The notes under the pieces were generated by a model that saw nothing but the letters and a program-made list of their open reading frames with translations, was not told the DNA's origin and did no database searches. The position numbers were made by a program, and so were the translations under genes. DNA of 64,000 nt. Source: Prosthecobacter algae. GTDB lineage: Bacteria > Verrucomicrobiota > Verrucomicrobiia > Verrucomicrobiales > Verrucomicrobiaceae. Below, one piece after another: positions 8,244 to 17,038 of the stretch. The stretch is taken from assembly GCF_039542385.1 (NCBI RefSeq), contig NZ_BAABIA010000008.1, positions 62,001 through 126,000 on the forward strand, given 5' to 3'. The first letter of the stretch is position 1. Each line of letters starts with the position of its first letter.

Positions 8244-9365
8244 CTACCAAGAGGTGCCCAGATCCCAGCGGCCGGCGAGGCTCAGCAGTTCTGGCCGCAT
8301 CGGCCATTCATCCGGCCGGGCTTCCTGACCTTCGTGCCGCTGGCTGGCCCCTTTCAGCATCATACAGCCAGTGTTATCCCCGATCTGGCGGATGATTTCC
8401 ACCTCTTCGGCACTGAGCACATCCTCAGCGGGCAGAGCTGCAAGTTCGGCCAGCTTACTCTCGATGCTCTTTGCGCCCTCATAGGCTTCCTGAATGAGGG
8501 TGGGAACCACACTTTTCACAGGCTCCTGGGCCAGATCCCAAAGACAGGCGAGCTGAATCATCGTGAGACCATGCTTATCGGCGATATGGCGGATCTTTTC
8601 CATCTTTTCACCGGCATGCTCCACCCACCCAGCAGGGCGGTGGGTGCGGTGGTCGCCATCGCGGAATTTGTGCCCAGGCTTCACATCGTCGTGGAAGATG
8701 CCGCCGTAGTCCACCACACGGGTCAGGATATCCACCCCATGCTTTTTCGCTGCTGGCAGGACATGCTGGCCCGGCCACGGCTCAAGCGGATTTAAGATAA
8801 TCATCGCCCAGTCCATGCGGTCGCCGAAACGCTCAAAACAATCAATCATGTCGAGCGTGAAACCATTGGCAGGGCCGGGAGCGATGCCCAGGCGATCCGT
8901 CAACCCCTTGTCCTTCAGGGCGACGAGGCCGTCCCAGACAGCTTCGCTGGTATAACCCACGGTGTCGGGATTGTGCAGCATGAGGAGGTCGAATTTGCTG
9001 GCTCCACAGCGCTTCAGGGACTGCTCCGTCGCCATGGTGAGGTAGCTGCCGTACTGATCTGGCTGGTGCAGGCTGGCCTCGGTGAAACGGGGATAGCCTT
9101 TCGCCCCTGAGCGAAGCCCTTCATAGAAATCATGACCGACCATGCCGACCAGGCAGTATTCATCACGCGGCAGACCCTGAAGCGCCTGGCCCAGCATGGA
9201 GTCGGCGCGGCCTGCGCCATAGACATCGGCGGTGACAAAGGTGCGGACGCCCTGTTCGAAGGCGCTGCGGATCAGTGTGATGTAGCGTTCATCATCCATC
9301 ATTTCACCGAAGTGCATGAATTTGCCGCCACTCCAGGTGCCGTAAGCTGTGCGTGTGAGGTTCAT
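8244..9365 (-). CDS. aldo/keto reductase family protein with atypical active site
   Basis: The product has 373 residues from the ATG at 9365. A GTG at 9443 would add 26 unconserved residues. An AKR TIM barrel is evident: the Asp-Tyr pair in VTADVYGAGRADSMLG and the His in LLMLHNPD correspond to three of the four catalytic residues. The lysine expected in the third strand is not visible, since the strand reads YCLVGMVGHDFYEG with Met at the usual position. About 60 residues beyond the barrel follow, ending in RWDLGTSW. The gene is monocistronic, with its own terminator. If the lysine is truly absent, classical NADPH-dependent reduction would be impaired. Confidence 0.85.
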   Translation of the reverse strand: MNLTRTAYGTWSGGKFMHFGEMMDDERYITLIRSAFEQGVRTFVTADVYGAGRADSMLGQALQGLPRDEYCLVGMVGHDFYEGLRSGAKGYPRFTEASLHQPDQYGSYLTMATEQSLKRCGASKFDLLMLHNPDTVGYTSEAVWDGLVALKDKGLTDRLGIAPGPANGFTLDMIDCFERFGDRMDWAMIILNPLEPWPGQHVLPAAKKHGVDILTRVVDYGGIFHDDVKPGHKFRDGDHRTHRPAGWVEHAGEKMEKIRHIADKHGLTMIQLACLWDLAQEPVKSVVPTLIQEAYEGAKSIESKLAELAALPAEDVLSAEEVEIIRQIGDNTGCMMLKGASQRHEGQEARPDEWPMRPELLSLAGRWDLGTSW

Positions 9366-9497
9366 AGGGGGTTGGGGGTCTGCAGTTGTAAGGTCAGGAA
9401 AGAAAATCGGAAGCTGCGAGGGGGGATCTTGCAGAGTCTGCACAAGTCAGCAAGGACAGACGTCTTCTGCGCAAAATCGGACTCAATGACGTACACG

Positions 9498-9527
9498 AAA
9501 AAAGGGCAGGCCCTGCGGACCTGCCCT
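9498..9527 (-). terminator. Rho-independent terminator of rpmB
   Basis: On the minus strand a GC-rich stem (AGGGCAGGTCC with a matching GGCCTGCCCT) runs into a T6 tract, 25 bases past the L28 stop codon. Confidence 0.85.
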
Positions 9528-9551
9528 CAAAAACACCATCAACAATGAAAA

Positions 9552-9815
9552 TTAGATCAGACCAGCTTCTTTCAGAGTCTTGAAAGCACCGTTCTTGTCC
9601 ATCGTCTTCAGCGCACGGGCTGTCAGCTTCACATTGACCCAGGTATTGAGCTCAGGGACGAAGATGCGCTTGTGGCGAAGGTTCGGGTAGATCACACGCT
9701 TCACACGTTTGGTGATGTGCTTACCGATACCACCTTCCTTCTTAGCTTTACCGCTGCGATGAATGTGGTGGCCGCGGGTGACGCCAGCTCCGGTGATTTG
9801 ACAGACTTTAGCCAT
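9552..9815 (-). CDS. rpmB: 50S ribosomal protein L28 (bL28)
   Basis: The product has 87 residues and begins MAKVCQITGAGVTRGHHIHRSGKA-type, typical for L28. The lysine/arginine-rich middle is present, as is the RIFVPELNTWVNVKLTARALKT region that contacts 23S rRNA. The cysteine at position 5 may be part of the partly retained zinc ribbon seen in some L28 proteins. It is a single-gene unit between ndk and the aldo/keto reductase gene. Confidence 0.97.
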   Translation of the reverse strand: MAKVCQITGAGVTRGHHIHRSGKAKKEGGIGKHITKRVKRVIYPNLRHKRIFVPELNTWVNVKLTARALKTMDKNGAFKTLKEAGLI

Positions 9816-9907
9816 GTGAGTGCTCCTTGAAAAAAAAATTGGGGCGCGATAGTAGCTGAGGACGCGGTTGCGTCAACCTCAGAAACATATTTTTGCGCCG
9901 AGGGGGG

Positions 9908-10333
9908 TTAATAATTGAAGATTTCGCCGTCCTTGAAGAACCGCTTCAGCTCGACTGCGGCTGCTTCGGGAGAATCGGAGGCGTGAACGACGTTGGTCAT
10001 TTTGTCGCTGCCGAAGTCACCACGGATGGTGCCTTTCGGTGCGGCTTTCGAATCCGTTGGGCCCAGGAGGTCGCGGACGTGGGAGATGACATTTTCTCCA
10101 CCCAAGGCCACGGCGATCACAGGCTTGCTCTTCATGAAGTTGGCGACTTCAGGGAAGAAGGGCTTGTCGGCGATGTGGGAGTAGTGGTCCTTCAGCAACT
10201 CATCGGTGAGCTGGATCATTTTAATGCCGCGCACTCGGAAGCCTTCGGCCTCCAGACGCTTGAGGACTTCGCCGTTAAGACCTTGGGCGACGCAGTCGGG
10301 CTTCAGCAGGAGGAGGGATGTTTCTTGAGCCAT
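9908..10333 (-). CDS. ndk: nucleoside diphosphate kinase
   Basis: The product has 141 residues, the standard length. The N-terminal LLLLKPDCVAQG and the active-site NVVHASDS, whose histidine takes the phosphate, are present. The latter is a slight variant of the usual N-x-x-H-G-S-D-S, with Ala for Gly. It transfers the gamma-phosphate between nucleoside triphosphates and diphosphates in the cytoplasm. It stands 92 bases upstream of rpmB in the same direction. Confidence 0.97.
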   Translation of the reverse strand: MAQETSLLLLKPDCVAQGLNGEVLKRLEAEGFRVRGIKMIQLTDELLKDHYSHIADKPFFPEVANFMKSKPVIAVALGGENVISHVRDLLGPTDSKAAPKGTIRGDFGSDKMTNVVHASDSPEAAAVELKRFFKDGEIFNY

Positions 10334-10449
10334 AGGGTGGGGGTTGGAAAAAGGGCGCGAAAGGTGCTGTCCATGTGCCGTGGAGTCAAGCGAGAAGCAA
10401 AAACAGCTCCTCGATCAACAGCAGCGCGCCCCGTCTCGCCCCGCTTTCC

Positions 10450-11691
10450 TCAGGTCCCCACAATGTCGTGAATCTCGATCAGATACATCTGGCGCCCCTT
10501 GTTGTGTGGGGAGTCAATGCAGACCAAGCGCCCATCCCGACTGCTGCGAGGGTGGGTATCGCAACGCCACTCGCCGGTGTAAAAGGCCGGGCTGTAAAAG
10601 TGGCCCAGATCCACACGGCTGTCGGTCGGGATGTGATAAAGGTAGGGCGTCTGCATGCGCTCCTTGTCCGGATAGCAGTCATTCAGCACCCACTCATTGT
10701 TCGTGTGTGGGACGTAGGTGTTGTGGCCGTTGCGGGGCATTTTGTCCTTACCCACCACTTCCACCTCCCGGGTTTTGTCCTTGTAGAGGTAAAAGCGATC
10801 CCCGTGGCTGGGGTGGTAGGCCCAGGCAAAGACGTGCTGCGGATCCCGCCAAACGAAGTGGGAGGTCTTACCCAGAGGATCCAGCACGTAAAGGTCGGTA
10901 CCATCGGCCTTGGCGGTGAAGAGGCGGGTATTGAAAGTCTTGTCCCCATCCCCCTTCCAGCGGTGCAGGAAAATGAAGCGGCTGCCATCCGGCGAGAATA
11001 ACAGATGATTGAACCAATGCTTCGCATTCGGGCTGAAGCCTCCCTCGTAGGGGATAGCCGCCGCCTGGGCGAAGGTGATAATGAGCTTTTGCTCTCCCGT
11101 TTCCATGTTGATCTTCCAAATGCCGGCGTCTTCCGGGACCAGGACATCCTTGTTAGGGTCTGGAACTCCCGCGTAACCATAGCCGGGCCGAGTGTCATTC
11201 AGCCGGCGGAAATCCGGCGCAATGCCCCATTTGCCATCCGGGCTGAGGTTGTACACGGGGTTAGGAAGCGTGCGCTTTTTCTGTGTCTTCACATCCAGCA
11301 GGTGGCAGACGAACTGGCCCTCCACCCGGTCATTCCACATGACGGTGCTTTCCTCTCCTGGCACCCACTGCAGCATGCAGCCCTGCTGCCAGTTCCAGGC
11401 ACGGGATTCGCCAAGTTCGATCCATTTGTCGCCTTCCTTCAGGTCCACCATGCCCACCTTGATCACATCTTCCGCTGTCGGGGAGCGGTGCTCAAAGTCC
11501 ACCTCATTGCTCAAGACATAGCGGTTGTCTGGGCTGAACTGGTCCTTGTCATAATAAGCGAACCAATGATGCTTCGGCCCTCGGGTGATCTGGCGGACCT
11601 TGATACTATCTGCCGCCTGGGTGGACAAGCCGAGGCGAGAAGCAAAAAGGGCGGTGACAGAGGTTTGGAAAAAGTGACGGCGGCTGGTCAT
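10450..11691 (-). CDS. Tat-exported beta-propeller protein
   Basis: The product has 413 residues. A twin-arginine signal is at the N-terminus (TSRRHFFQTSVTALFASRLG, cleavage after about residue 26). The mature protein has repeated blade signatures such as YNLSPDGKWG, FSPDGSRFIFLHRW and QFSPDNRYVLSNEV, giving a TolB/WD40-like propeller of roughly 6-7 blades. The HHWFAYYDKDQFSPDNR and THPRSSRDGRLVC stretches recall oligogalacturonate-lyase-type propellers, but no function can be assigned. Tat export suggests periplasmic folding with or without a metal. It stands alone. Confidence 0.75.
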   Translation of the reverse strand: MTSRRHFFQTSVTALFASRLGLSTQAADSIKVRQITRGPKHHWFAYYDKDQFSPDNRYVLSNEVDFEHRSPTAEDVIKVGMVDLKEGDKWIELGESRAWNWQQGCMLQWVPGEESTVMWNDRVEGQFVCHLLDVKTQKKRTLPNPVYNLSPDGKWGIAPDFRRLNDTRPGYGYAGVPDPNKDVLVPEDAGIWKINMETGEQKLIITFAQAAAIPYEGGFSPNAKHWFNHLLFSPDGSRFIFLHRWKGDGDKTFNTRLFTAKADGTDLYVLDPLGKTSHFVWRDPQHVFAWAYHPSHGDRFYLYKDKTREVEVVGKDKMPRNGHNTYVPHTNNEWVLNDCYPDKERMQTPYLYHIPTDSRVDLGHFYSPAFYTGEWRCDTHPRSSRDGRLVCIDSPHNKGRQMYLIEIHDIVGT

Positions 11692-11752
11692 GATTAGAGG
11701 AGTAAAACGAGACTGCGCAGGATTGTCGAACTGAAAGACTCTTCACTCCTGC

Positions 11753-12223
11753 CTAGTTTGCTCCGCGCTTTTTGCGAAGACGAAGCCAGTCCATAAGTGC
11801 CCGCAGGAAAATGGTCAGGGCGAAGACCAGCCAGACTGGAGCAAAGGGGCTAATGCCATTGCTCTGGCACACCTTCCAAAAGCTGCTTTGCCGACTGCCG
11901 AGGAGAAAATCATAGGGGCGATCAAGCATCACCAGAATAGAGATGTACTGGTGTTCCGGCAGCCCTGTCGAAAAGTTCCGCGTGTAATGTTTGCCCTCAA
12001 TCTCCAGCGTGTAGCGGTAAACGGCGTGTGCTTTCCTACGGGGCTCAACATACTCATCCAAGCGGGTCACAAAGGCCGTTTTTTCAATCCCACGTCGCCA
12101 AAACGTAGCGACCTTGATGAGATCTGGCAGGATCATCGCGCAACTTGCCAGCAAGACCCCCGCAGCCATCAAGAGTCCTGCTAAAGATGAAAAAGGAGAG
12201 GACCTGCGAGGAGCAAATGACAT
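11753..12223 (-). CDS. DUF3592-like membrane protein
   Basis: The product has 156 residues from the ATG at 12223. Transmembrane helices lie at about 10-32 and 122-142, flanking a soluble beta-rich domain with HAVYRYTLEIEGKHY and a VMLDRPYDF segment. This two-helix, beta-domain layout resembles DUF3592 proteins, whose role is unknown. An upstream extension of 22 residues is possible but unsupported. Confidence 0.65.
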   Translation of the reverse strand: MSFAPRRSSPFSSLAGLLMAAGVLLASCAMILPDLIKVATFWRRGIEKTAFVTRLDEYVEPRRKAHAVYRYTLEIEGKHYTRNFSTGLPEHQYISILVMLDRPYDFLLGSRQSSFWKVCQSNGISPFAPVWLVFALTIFLRALMDWLRLRKKRGAN

Positions 12224-12502
12224 GGCTACGGAATGTTCTTCAATGCATATCGGGACTGAGTTCCAAAACAAGACTCTATTCCTCCGCAAAGTCCCTGCCC
12301 TGCCCCGCTAACAAACACTGCTTGCGTTTTCCACGATTCATGGAATCCTGCGAACCGGTTTTTAACCGCTTCCCCACTTGGGGCCGAAGTTTGACATGTA
12401 GCCCGCCAGGATCTGGTGGTGATCCCGTCTCCTCTCACAGAGACGCCCTTACTGCGACAGGTTGCCCGCTCACGGAAGCCTACCTGCCGGTACGTAACAT
12501 AC

Positions 12503-14554
12503 ATGGAAAAGACATTCGCAGATCTCGGCCTTTCGCCCGAGCTAATGAAAGCTATCGAGGCCCAGGGCTTCGAACAACCCTCCCCCATCCAGGCCCAGGC
12601 CATTCCCGTGGCCCTCACCGGTCGTGACGTCGTCGGCCAGAGCCAGACCGGCTCCGGCAAGACCCTCGCCTTCGGCCTGCCTGCCGTGGACCGCATTGAT
12701 GCCAGCAGCCGTGACACTCAGGTGCTCATCATGTGCCCGACACGTGAGCTGGCCATGCAGGTCTGTGCAGAAATCCACAAGGTCGCCTCTTTCAAAGACG
12801 GTGTCCGTGCTACTCCCATTTACGGCGGCTCTTCCTATGACCGCCAGATCCGCGCCCTGCAGATGGGATCGCAGATCGTCGTCGGCACCCCCGGCCGTAT
12901 TCTGGACTTCGTGGACCGCGGCACCCTCCGCCTGGACAACCTGAAGACCCTCGTCTTTGATGAAGCCGACGAAATGCTCGACATGGGCTTTGCCGATGAA
13001 ATCGAGCGCCTGATGCAGGCCGTGCCGAAAGAGCGCCAGACGATTTTCTTCTCCGCCACCTTTGATCCGCGCATCCGCCGCCTGATCGACCGGTACACGA
13101 ACAACCCGGCCACCATCACCATCGAACAAAAAGCGATGACGGTGCCGACCATCGAGCAGCGCTACTATGAAGTGCAGGGCCGCAGCAAGACGGAAGTGCT
13201 CTGCCGCGTGCTGGACATGGACTCCCCACGTCTCACCATCGTTTTCGCCAACACGAAGAAGGCTGTGGATGACACCGTGGACGCCCTCACCGCCCGTGGT
13301 TATGCCGCCGACCGCCTGCATGGTGACCTTAACCAGGTCATGCGTGAACGCGTGATGCGCAATTTCCGCAGTGGAAACATTGAGGTCCTCGTCGCCACGG
13401 ACGTGGCCGCACGTGGTCTGGACGTGAACGACATTGACCTGATCGTGAACTTCGAGCTTCCGTATGACACGGAAGACTACGTACACCGCATCGGCCGTAC
13501 GGGCCGTGCCGGTCGCAAAGGCACCGCCGTCAGCCTCGTGGCTGGCCGTGAAATTTACCTCATGCAGCGCATCCAGCGCTTCACGAATGCCAAGGTCACC
13601 CGCACCAAAGTGCCTTCCCAGGAAGAGCTGGAAGCCACCCGTGTGGACCAGAGCTTCGAAAAACTGAAGGCGACCCTGGAAGCTGGCAACTACGCCAAGC
13701 ATGAGCACACGGTACAGCGCCTCCTGGACGCCGGTTTTGACCCGACCGATGTCACCAGCGCCGTTCTGGACCTTTGGATGAAGGAATTCTCCCGCGAGGG
13801 CGAGCAGATCATCGAAGACCGTGCCAATTCGCGTCCGCAGCAGCCCCAGCGTGACTTCGTCCCTAGCCAGCAGTCCGCCGTCACAGGCCGCACCGCAGCC
13901 GCTGGCGATTTCCCACCTGTGCCCCGCCCGGCTGATGCCCCGCGTGCCGAAGCCGCCCCCCGCGCCGAGTACGTGCCAGCCGCCCCGCGCGCTGCCGACG
14001 AACCTGCCCGTGACGAAGGCCCTCGCCGTCCGGATGCGCCCGCTCCTTCCTACCAGGAACCTCGCGACGATTTCGGCCCTGCGCCGATGCGTTCTCGTTC
14101 CTTTGTACAAAAAGGCCCCCGCTCCGGCATGGTGCGCCTTTTCGTCAACATCGGCGGCATGGACAATGCCCGCCCAGGCGACATCGCCGGCATGATCTAC
14201 AACACGGCCAAGATTCCTAGCGGCACTCTCGGCACGATCGAAATCTTCGAGAAGTGCGCCTATGTGGAAGTTCCTGAAGACCACGTTGAAACCGTCATGA
14301 CCACGGTCACCGGCACCAACTACCGTGGCCGCGACGTCCGCATGAACCTCGCCGACCGTCAGGACGGTGGTGGCGGGCAGCGCAGCACCTTCGGCCCGCG
14401 TGGTTTCGGCAGCAAGCCGAGCTACGGTGGCGGTGCGAAGCCAGGCGGCTTCCGCAAGCCTTACGGCGGCGGTGGTGGTGGTGGCGGCAAATTCGGTGGC
14501 AAACCACAGGGCGGCCCTGGCGGTGGCTTCAAAGGCCGCCGTTGGGAAGACTGA
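12503..14554 (+). CDS. DEAD-box RNA helicase with DbpA-type RNA-binding domain (DeaD/CsdA-like)
   Basis: The product has 683 residues from the ATG at 12503. The Q motif (GFEQPSPIQAQAIP), motif I (SQTGSGKT), Ia (PTRELAMQ), Ib (TPGR), II (DEAD), III (SAT) and VI (HRIGRTGRAGR) are intact over residues 1-365. A dimerisation-type helical region follows to about 450, then a Pro/Ala/Arg-rich linker. A DbpA RNA-binding domain lies near 540-620 (VRLFVNIGGMDNARPG). The tail is Gly-rich, ending FKGRRWED. It probably unwinds structured RNA in ribosome assembly and cold adaptation. The 279-base upstream gap contains a TTGACA at 12391-12396 without a clear -10 partner. Confidence 0.95.
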   Translation: MEKTFADLGLSPELMKAIEAQGFEQPSPIQAQAIPVALTGRDVVGQSQTGSGKTLAFGLPAVDRIDASSRDTQVLIMCPTRELAMQVCAEIHKVASFKDGVRATPIYGGSSYDRQIRALQMGSQIVVGTPGRILDFVDRGTLRLDNLKTLVFDEADEMLDMGFADEIERLMQAVPKERQTIFFSATFDPRIRRLIDRYTNNPATITIEQKAMTVPTIEQRYYEVQGRSKTEVLCRVLDMDSPRLTIVFANTKKAVDDTVDALTARGYAADRLHGDLNQVMRERVMRNFRSGNIEVLVATDVAARGLDVNDIDLIVNFELPYDTEDYVHRIGRTGRAGRKGTAVSLVAGREIYLMQRIQRFTNAKVTRTKVPSQEELEATRVDQSFEKLKATLEAGNYAKHEHTVQRLLDAGFDPTDVTSAVLDLWMKEFSREGEQIIEDRANSRPQQPQRDFVPSQQSAVTGRTAAAGDFPPVPRPADAPRAEAAPRAEYVPAAPRAADEPARDEGPRRPDAPAPSYQEPRDDFGPAPMRSRSFVQKGPRSGMVRLFVNIGGMDNARPGDIAGMIYNTAKIPSGTLGTIEIFEKCAYVEVPEDHVETVMTTVTGTNYRGRDVRMNLADRQDGGGGQRSTFGPRGFGSKPSYGGGAKPGGFRKPYGGGGGGGGKFGGKPQGGPGGGFKGRRWED

Positions 14555-14562
14555 TTGCGCAC

Positions 14563-14590
14563 ATGAAACAGATGCCTGCATCCGTTTCAT
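14563..14590 (+). other. hairpin upstream of the helicase terminator
   Basis: ATGAAAC-A-GATGC pairs with GCATC-C-GTTTCAT across a 2-base loop with one A-C mismatch. It lies 9 bases past the stop codon and about 20 bases before the true terminator. It has no T run, so it may protect the 3' end or bind the helicase itself. Confidence 0.55.
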
Positions 14591-14611
14591 GACACCCTGA
14601 AAACTTACTTC

Positions 14612-14645
14612 AAGCCCGTCCATGTCTTCATGGACGGGCTTTTTG
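14612..14645 (+). terminator. Rho-independent terminator of the helicase gene
   Basis: A 13-bp stem (AAGCCCGTCCATG with CATGGACGGGCTT) is followed by a T run. Between here and the oppositely oriented terminator at 14922 I see no gene. Confidence 0.9.
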
Positions 14646-14921
14646 TTAGACGGGTAAATTATACCAGCGAACCTGGGCACTTGCGGTCACGCAGAGCGAC
14701 ACAGATTCAATCCGGGGGTATCAATGCGTGTGATGCCTGCATCCATAGGCCATCCTGAAACACTCGCGATCTGTTCATTGGCAAAGCCGATCTGCGTCAG
14801 TTCCCTCCTGAGCTGTCATGCCTCACCGGACGGGCACGGCATTCTTTCTCGGGTAAGTTACCGCCCAATGAAAAGGCGACACTTCACTCGAACGCCCTTT
14901 TCACGAAGCCTTCAGGTCAAC

Positions 14922-14960
14922 AAAAAGGCCAGAGACACGGGGGATTCCCGCGCTCTGGCC
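14922..14960 (-). terminator. Rho-independent terminator of the RGG-rich protein gene
   Basis: On the minus strand GGCCAGAG pairs with CTCTGGCC and is followed by a T5 run. It lies 17 bases past the stop codon of the gene to its right. Confidence 0.8.
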
Positions 14961-14976
14961 CAAAGTGACATTGAAG

Positions 14977-16890
14977 CTATTCGGCCTTCTTCTCAGCCTC
15001 AGGCTCAATGATGGTCGTCGGCAGCTCAGGGGCCACCGGTTCATCTTCAAGGACGTCTTCCTCAGGTTCGATCACCGGAGCGGCGGTCTTGTTCAGTTCG
15101 GCTTCAGCTTCGGCGGCCTCAGGGCCTTCAGCACCTTCGACAACATCCAGTTCGGCCTGCACGGCGTCCGCCGTCAGATCATCCGAGGATGGACCTGGGG
15201 AAGATTCGTTGAGCTCTTCCTGAGCCTCTAGGCTGACGCCTTCGAGTGAGCCGATGTGAGAAACTTCTTCAGACACGGGAACGTCCTCCGAGGCGACCTC
15301 AGAAGGAGTCTCATCCGTGGCGGTGGCGGCTTCAGCAGCCCCGGCAGAATCTTCCTCACCAGCTTCCACGGCTTTGGCCGCTTCTTTGCCCTTCTTCTCT
15401 TCCTTAGCCGGATTAGGCTCGCCCTGAACACCCAGGAAGACTATGCCGTCGCTGTATTCGATGACGTAACCTTCGTTGGTCAGCCAGCGCAGGTCTTTGA
15501 GAACCGAAATTTGATCGTCGGTAAGCTGAGGTTTGGCCTCGCCTTCAACGACGGGCTCTGTGCTAGGCACGATGGTCTCCACCAACTTAGCCAAAGGCAT
15601 CCCTGGAGTGGTTTTGAGCACTTCCACAATTTTGGCCACTCGCTCGGAGAAGACCACGCCTGGATCAATCGCACGGGGTTTCACACGGCAGACAAAGAGC
15701 TTGCCCGCACGGCGCTTGAAAAGCTTCAACCCACGACGCTCGAAGCCACCGCCAAGTTTCTGGGACATTTCGAAGAGGTGCTTGCGGGCACCTTCCACCG
15801 CATTGCGGAGCATGATGCCAAGGATGTGCGTGAGTTTGGACTTTTCCTGGCTGCCAGGAATCACCACTTCACGGCCTTCGATGACGGCGTCCTCACCATG
15901 CGTGCGACGGAAGTGGGCTTCCATCTCAGCACGGCTGCTGAAAGTCACCGGCTCCGCGCCTTCGGGCTGATCCTTCACATAGACCCAGCGCTGGCCTTTG
16001 CGTTGCTGTTCCTTCCATTTGGCGACGAGGTCGGCATTCACCTCCGTGCGGACACGGCGTTTGTACTCTTCCAGCGGCATGTTGCCGAAACGTTCGCGGT
16101 GCAGGCGCAGCAGAGTCGCCTGGTAGCTGTGATGGCTTGGCGGGCCGAGGAGTTCCCCGGTCATCCCACAGACGCCCATGCTTTTGAATTCGCCTTTCGG
16201 CTCTTCGAGTTCGATTTCTTCGGCCTTATAATAAGACTCGATGGCACTGCTACGCAGGATGTGGCTCAGGGCCTCCTCACGGGTCAAAAACAAAGCACCA
16301 TCGGCAGAGGTGACAAACAGGCCGCCGGCACGCTCTGGGGCGCAACTGAAGCGGGCGTGGAAACGTTCGCCCTCGGCAAGGACGAGACGCGCTGCATCAA
16401 ACATGCTGAAAGCATGACCGCTGGAGCGGATGTGATTGGCTAGGGCCTCGGCCGACTTGTCTTCGGGCTCGATGATGACTTTGATGTCCTTCGGAATCTC
16501 GACCCATTCGCGCTGCGGGCGTTCTGGACCGCGATCGCGGTCGCCAAAACGACGAGGACCACCACGGTCATCGCGGCGTGGGCCACCACCCTGGCCTGGA
16601 GGGCCGTCACGGCGGGGACGAAACTCGCCCCGGCCCTGGCCACCGCCAGGAGCGCCGCCAAAGCCGCCACCATCACGGCGCGGCGGGGGGCCGCCACGGC
16701 GGTCCCCACTGCGGCGGTCTGGCCCACCTTCACGACGAGGGCCGCGGTCTTCCCGCTCCTCGTATTTGCTGAGGTTGCTTGGGGCACTCATGCCAGCGAC
16801 CCAGGCGGGCATCATGCGTAAGTCAGAGAGGTCCACCATCCCAGCGGGTTTCGGGGTCGGTGTTTCAGGAGTCGCTTCAGGTTCAGTCAT
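14977..16890 (-). CDS. large RGG-rich, acidic-tailed protein of unknown function
   Basis: The product has 637 residues from the ATG at 16890. Residues about 30-130 are a low-complexity Arg/Gly/Asp/Pro region with many RGG, RRDG and GGPRR units, a composition typical of RNA-binding disordered regions. Residues about 135-460 are a folded core with HHSYQATLLRLHRERFG, THILGIMLRNAVEGARKHL and, near 440, a winged-helix-like segment (LTDDQISVLKDLRWLTNEGY). The last 160 residues are Ala/Glu/Pro-rich and strongly acidic. I know similar proteins only from Verrucomicrobia. A nucleic-acid role is an inference from composition. Confidence 0.7.
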   Translation of the reverse strand: MTEPEATPETPTPKPAGMVDLSDLRMMPAWVAGMSAPSNLSKYEEREDRGPRREGGPDRRSGDRRGGPPPRRDGGGFGGAPGGGQGRGEFRPRRDGPPGQGGGPRRDDRGGPRRFGDRDRGPERPQREWVEIPKDIKVIIEPEDKSAEALANHIRSSGHAFSMFDAARLVLAEGERFHARFSCAPERAGGLFVTSADGALFLTREEALSHILRSSAIESYYKAEEIELEEPKGEFKSMGVCGMTGELLGPPSHHSYQATLLRLHRERFGNMPLEEYKRRVRTEVNADLVAKWKEQQRKGQRWVYVKDQPEGAEPVTFSSRAEMEAHFRRTHGEDAVIEGREVVIPGSQEKSKLTHILGIMLRNAVEGARKHLFEMSQKLGGGFERRGLKLFKRRAGKLFVCRVKPRAIDPGVVFSERVAKIVEVLKTTPGMPLAKLVETIVPSTEPVVEGEAKPQLTDDQISVLKDLRWLTNEGYVIEYSDGIVFLGVQGEPNPAKEEKKGKEAAKAVEAGEEDSAGAAEAATATDETPSEVASEDVPVSEEVSHIGSLEGVSLEAQEELNESSPGPSSDDLTADAVQAELDVVEGAEGPEAAEAEAELNKTAAPVIEPEEDVLEDEPVAPELPTTIIEPEAEKKAE

Positions 16891-17038
16891 GACAAGGAAA
16901 TCAGAGTGCGTAGTATGGCGCAACTTCGGCATTGTCGCCACCTTTGTTCGCAAACCTGAGGGATGGCTTTTTTGGCACCTGAAATCCCCAATTGGAAAAC
17001 AGGTGCTTTTGGCAGGTCGCAGCCGCAGGTCAGCACCC

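Noticed and set aside
12542-14680. 712-codon minus-strand open frame antisense to the DEAD-box helicase
   Set aside because: It is the complement of a GC-rich, well-conserved helicase. The frame is a by-product of codon bias and has no recognisable domain.
15256-16443. 395-codon plus-strand frame opposite the RGG-rich protein
   Set aside because: Composition and lack of start signal mark it as a shadow. The opposite strand has a convincing domain order and a terminator.
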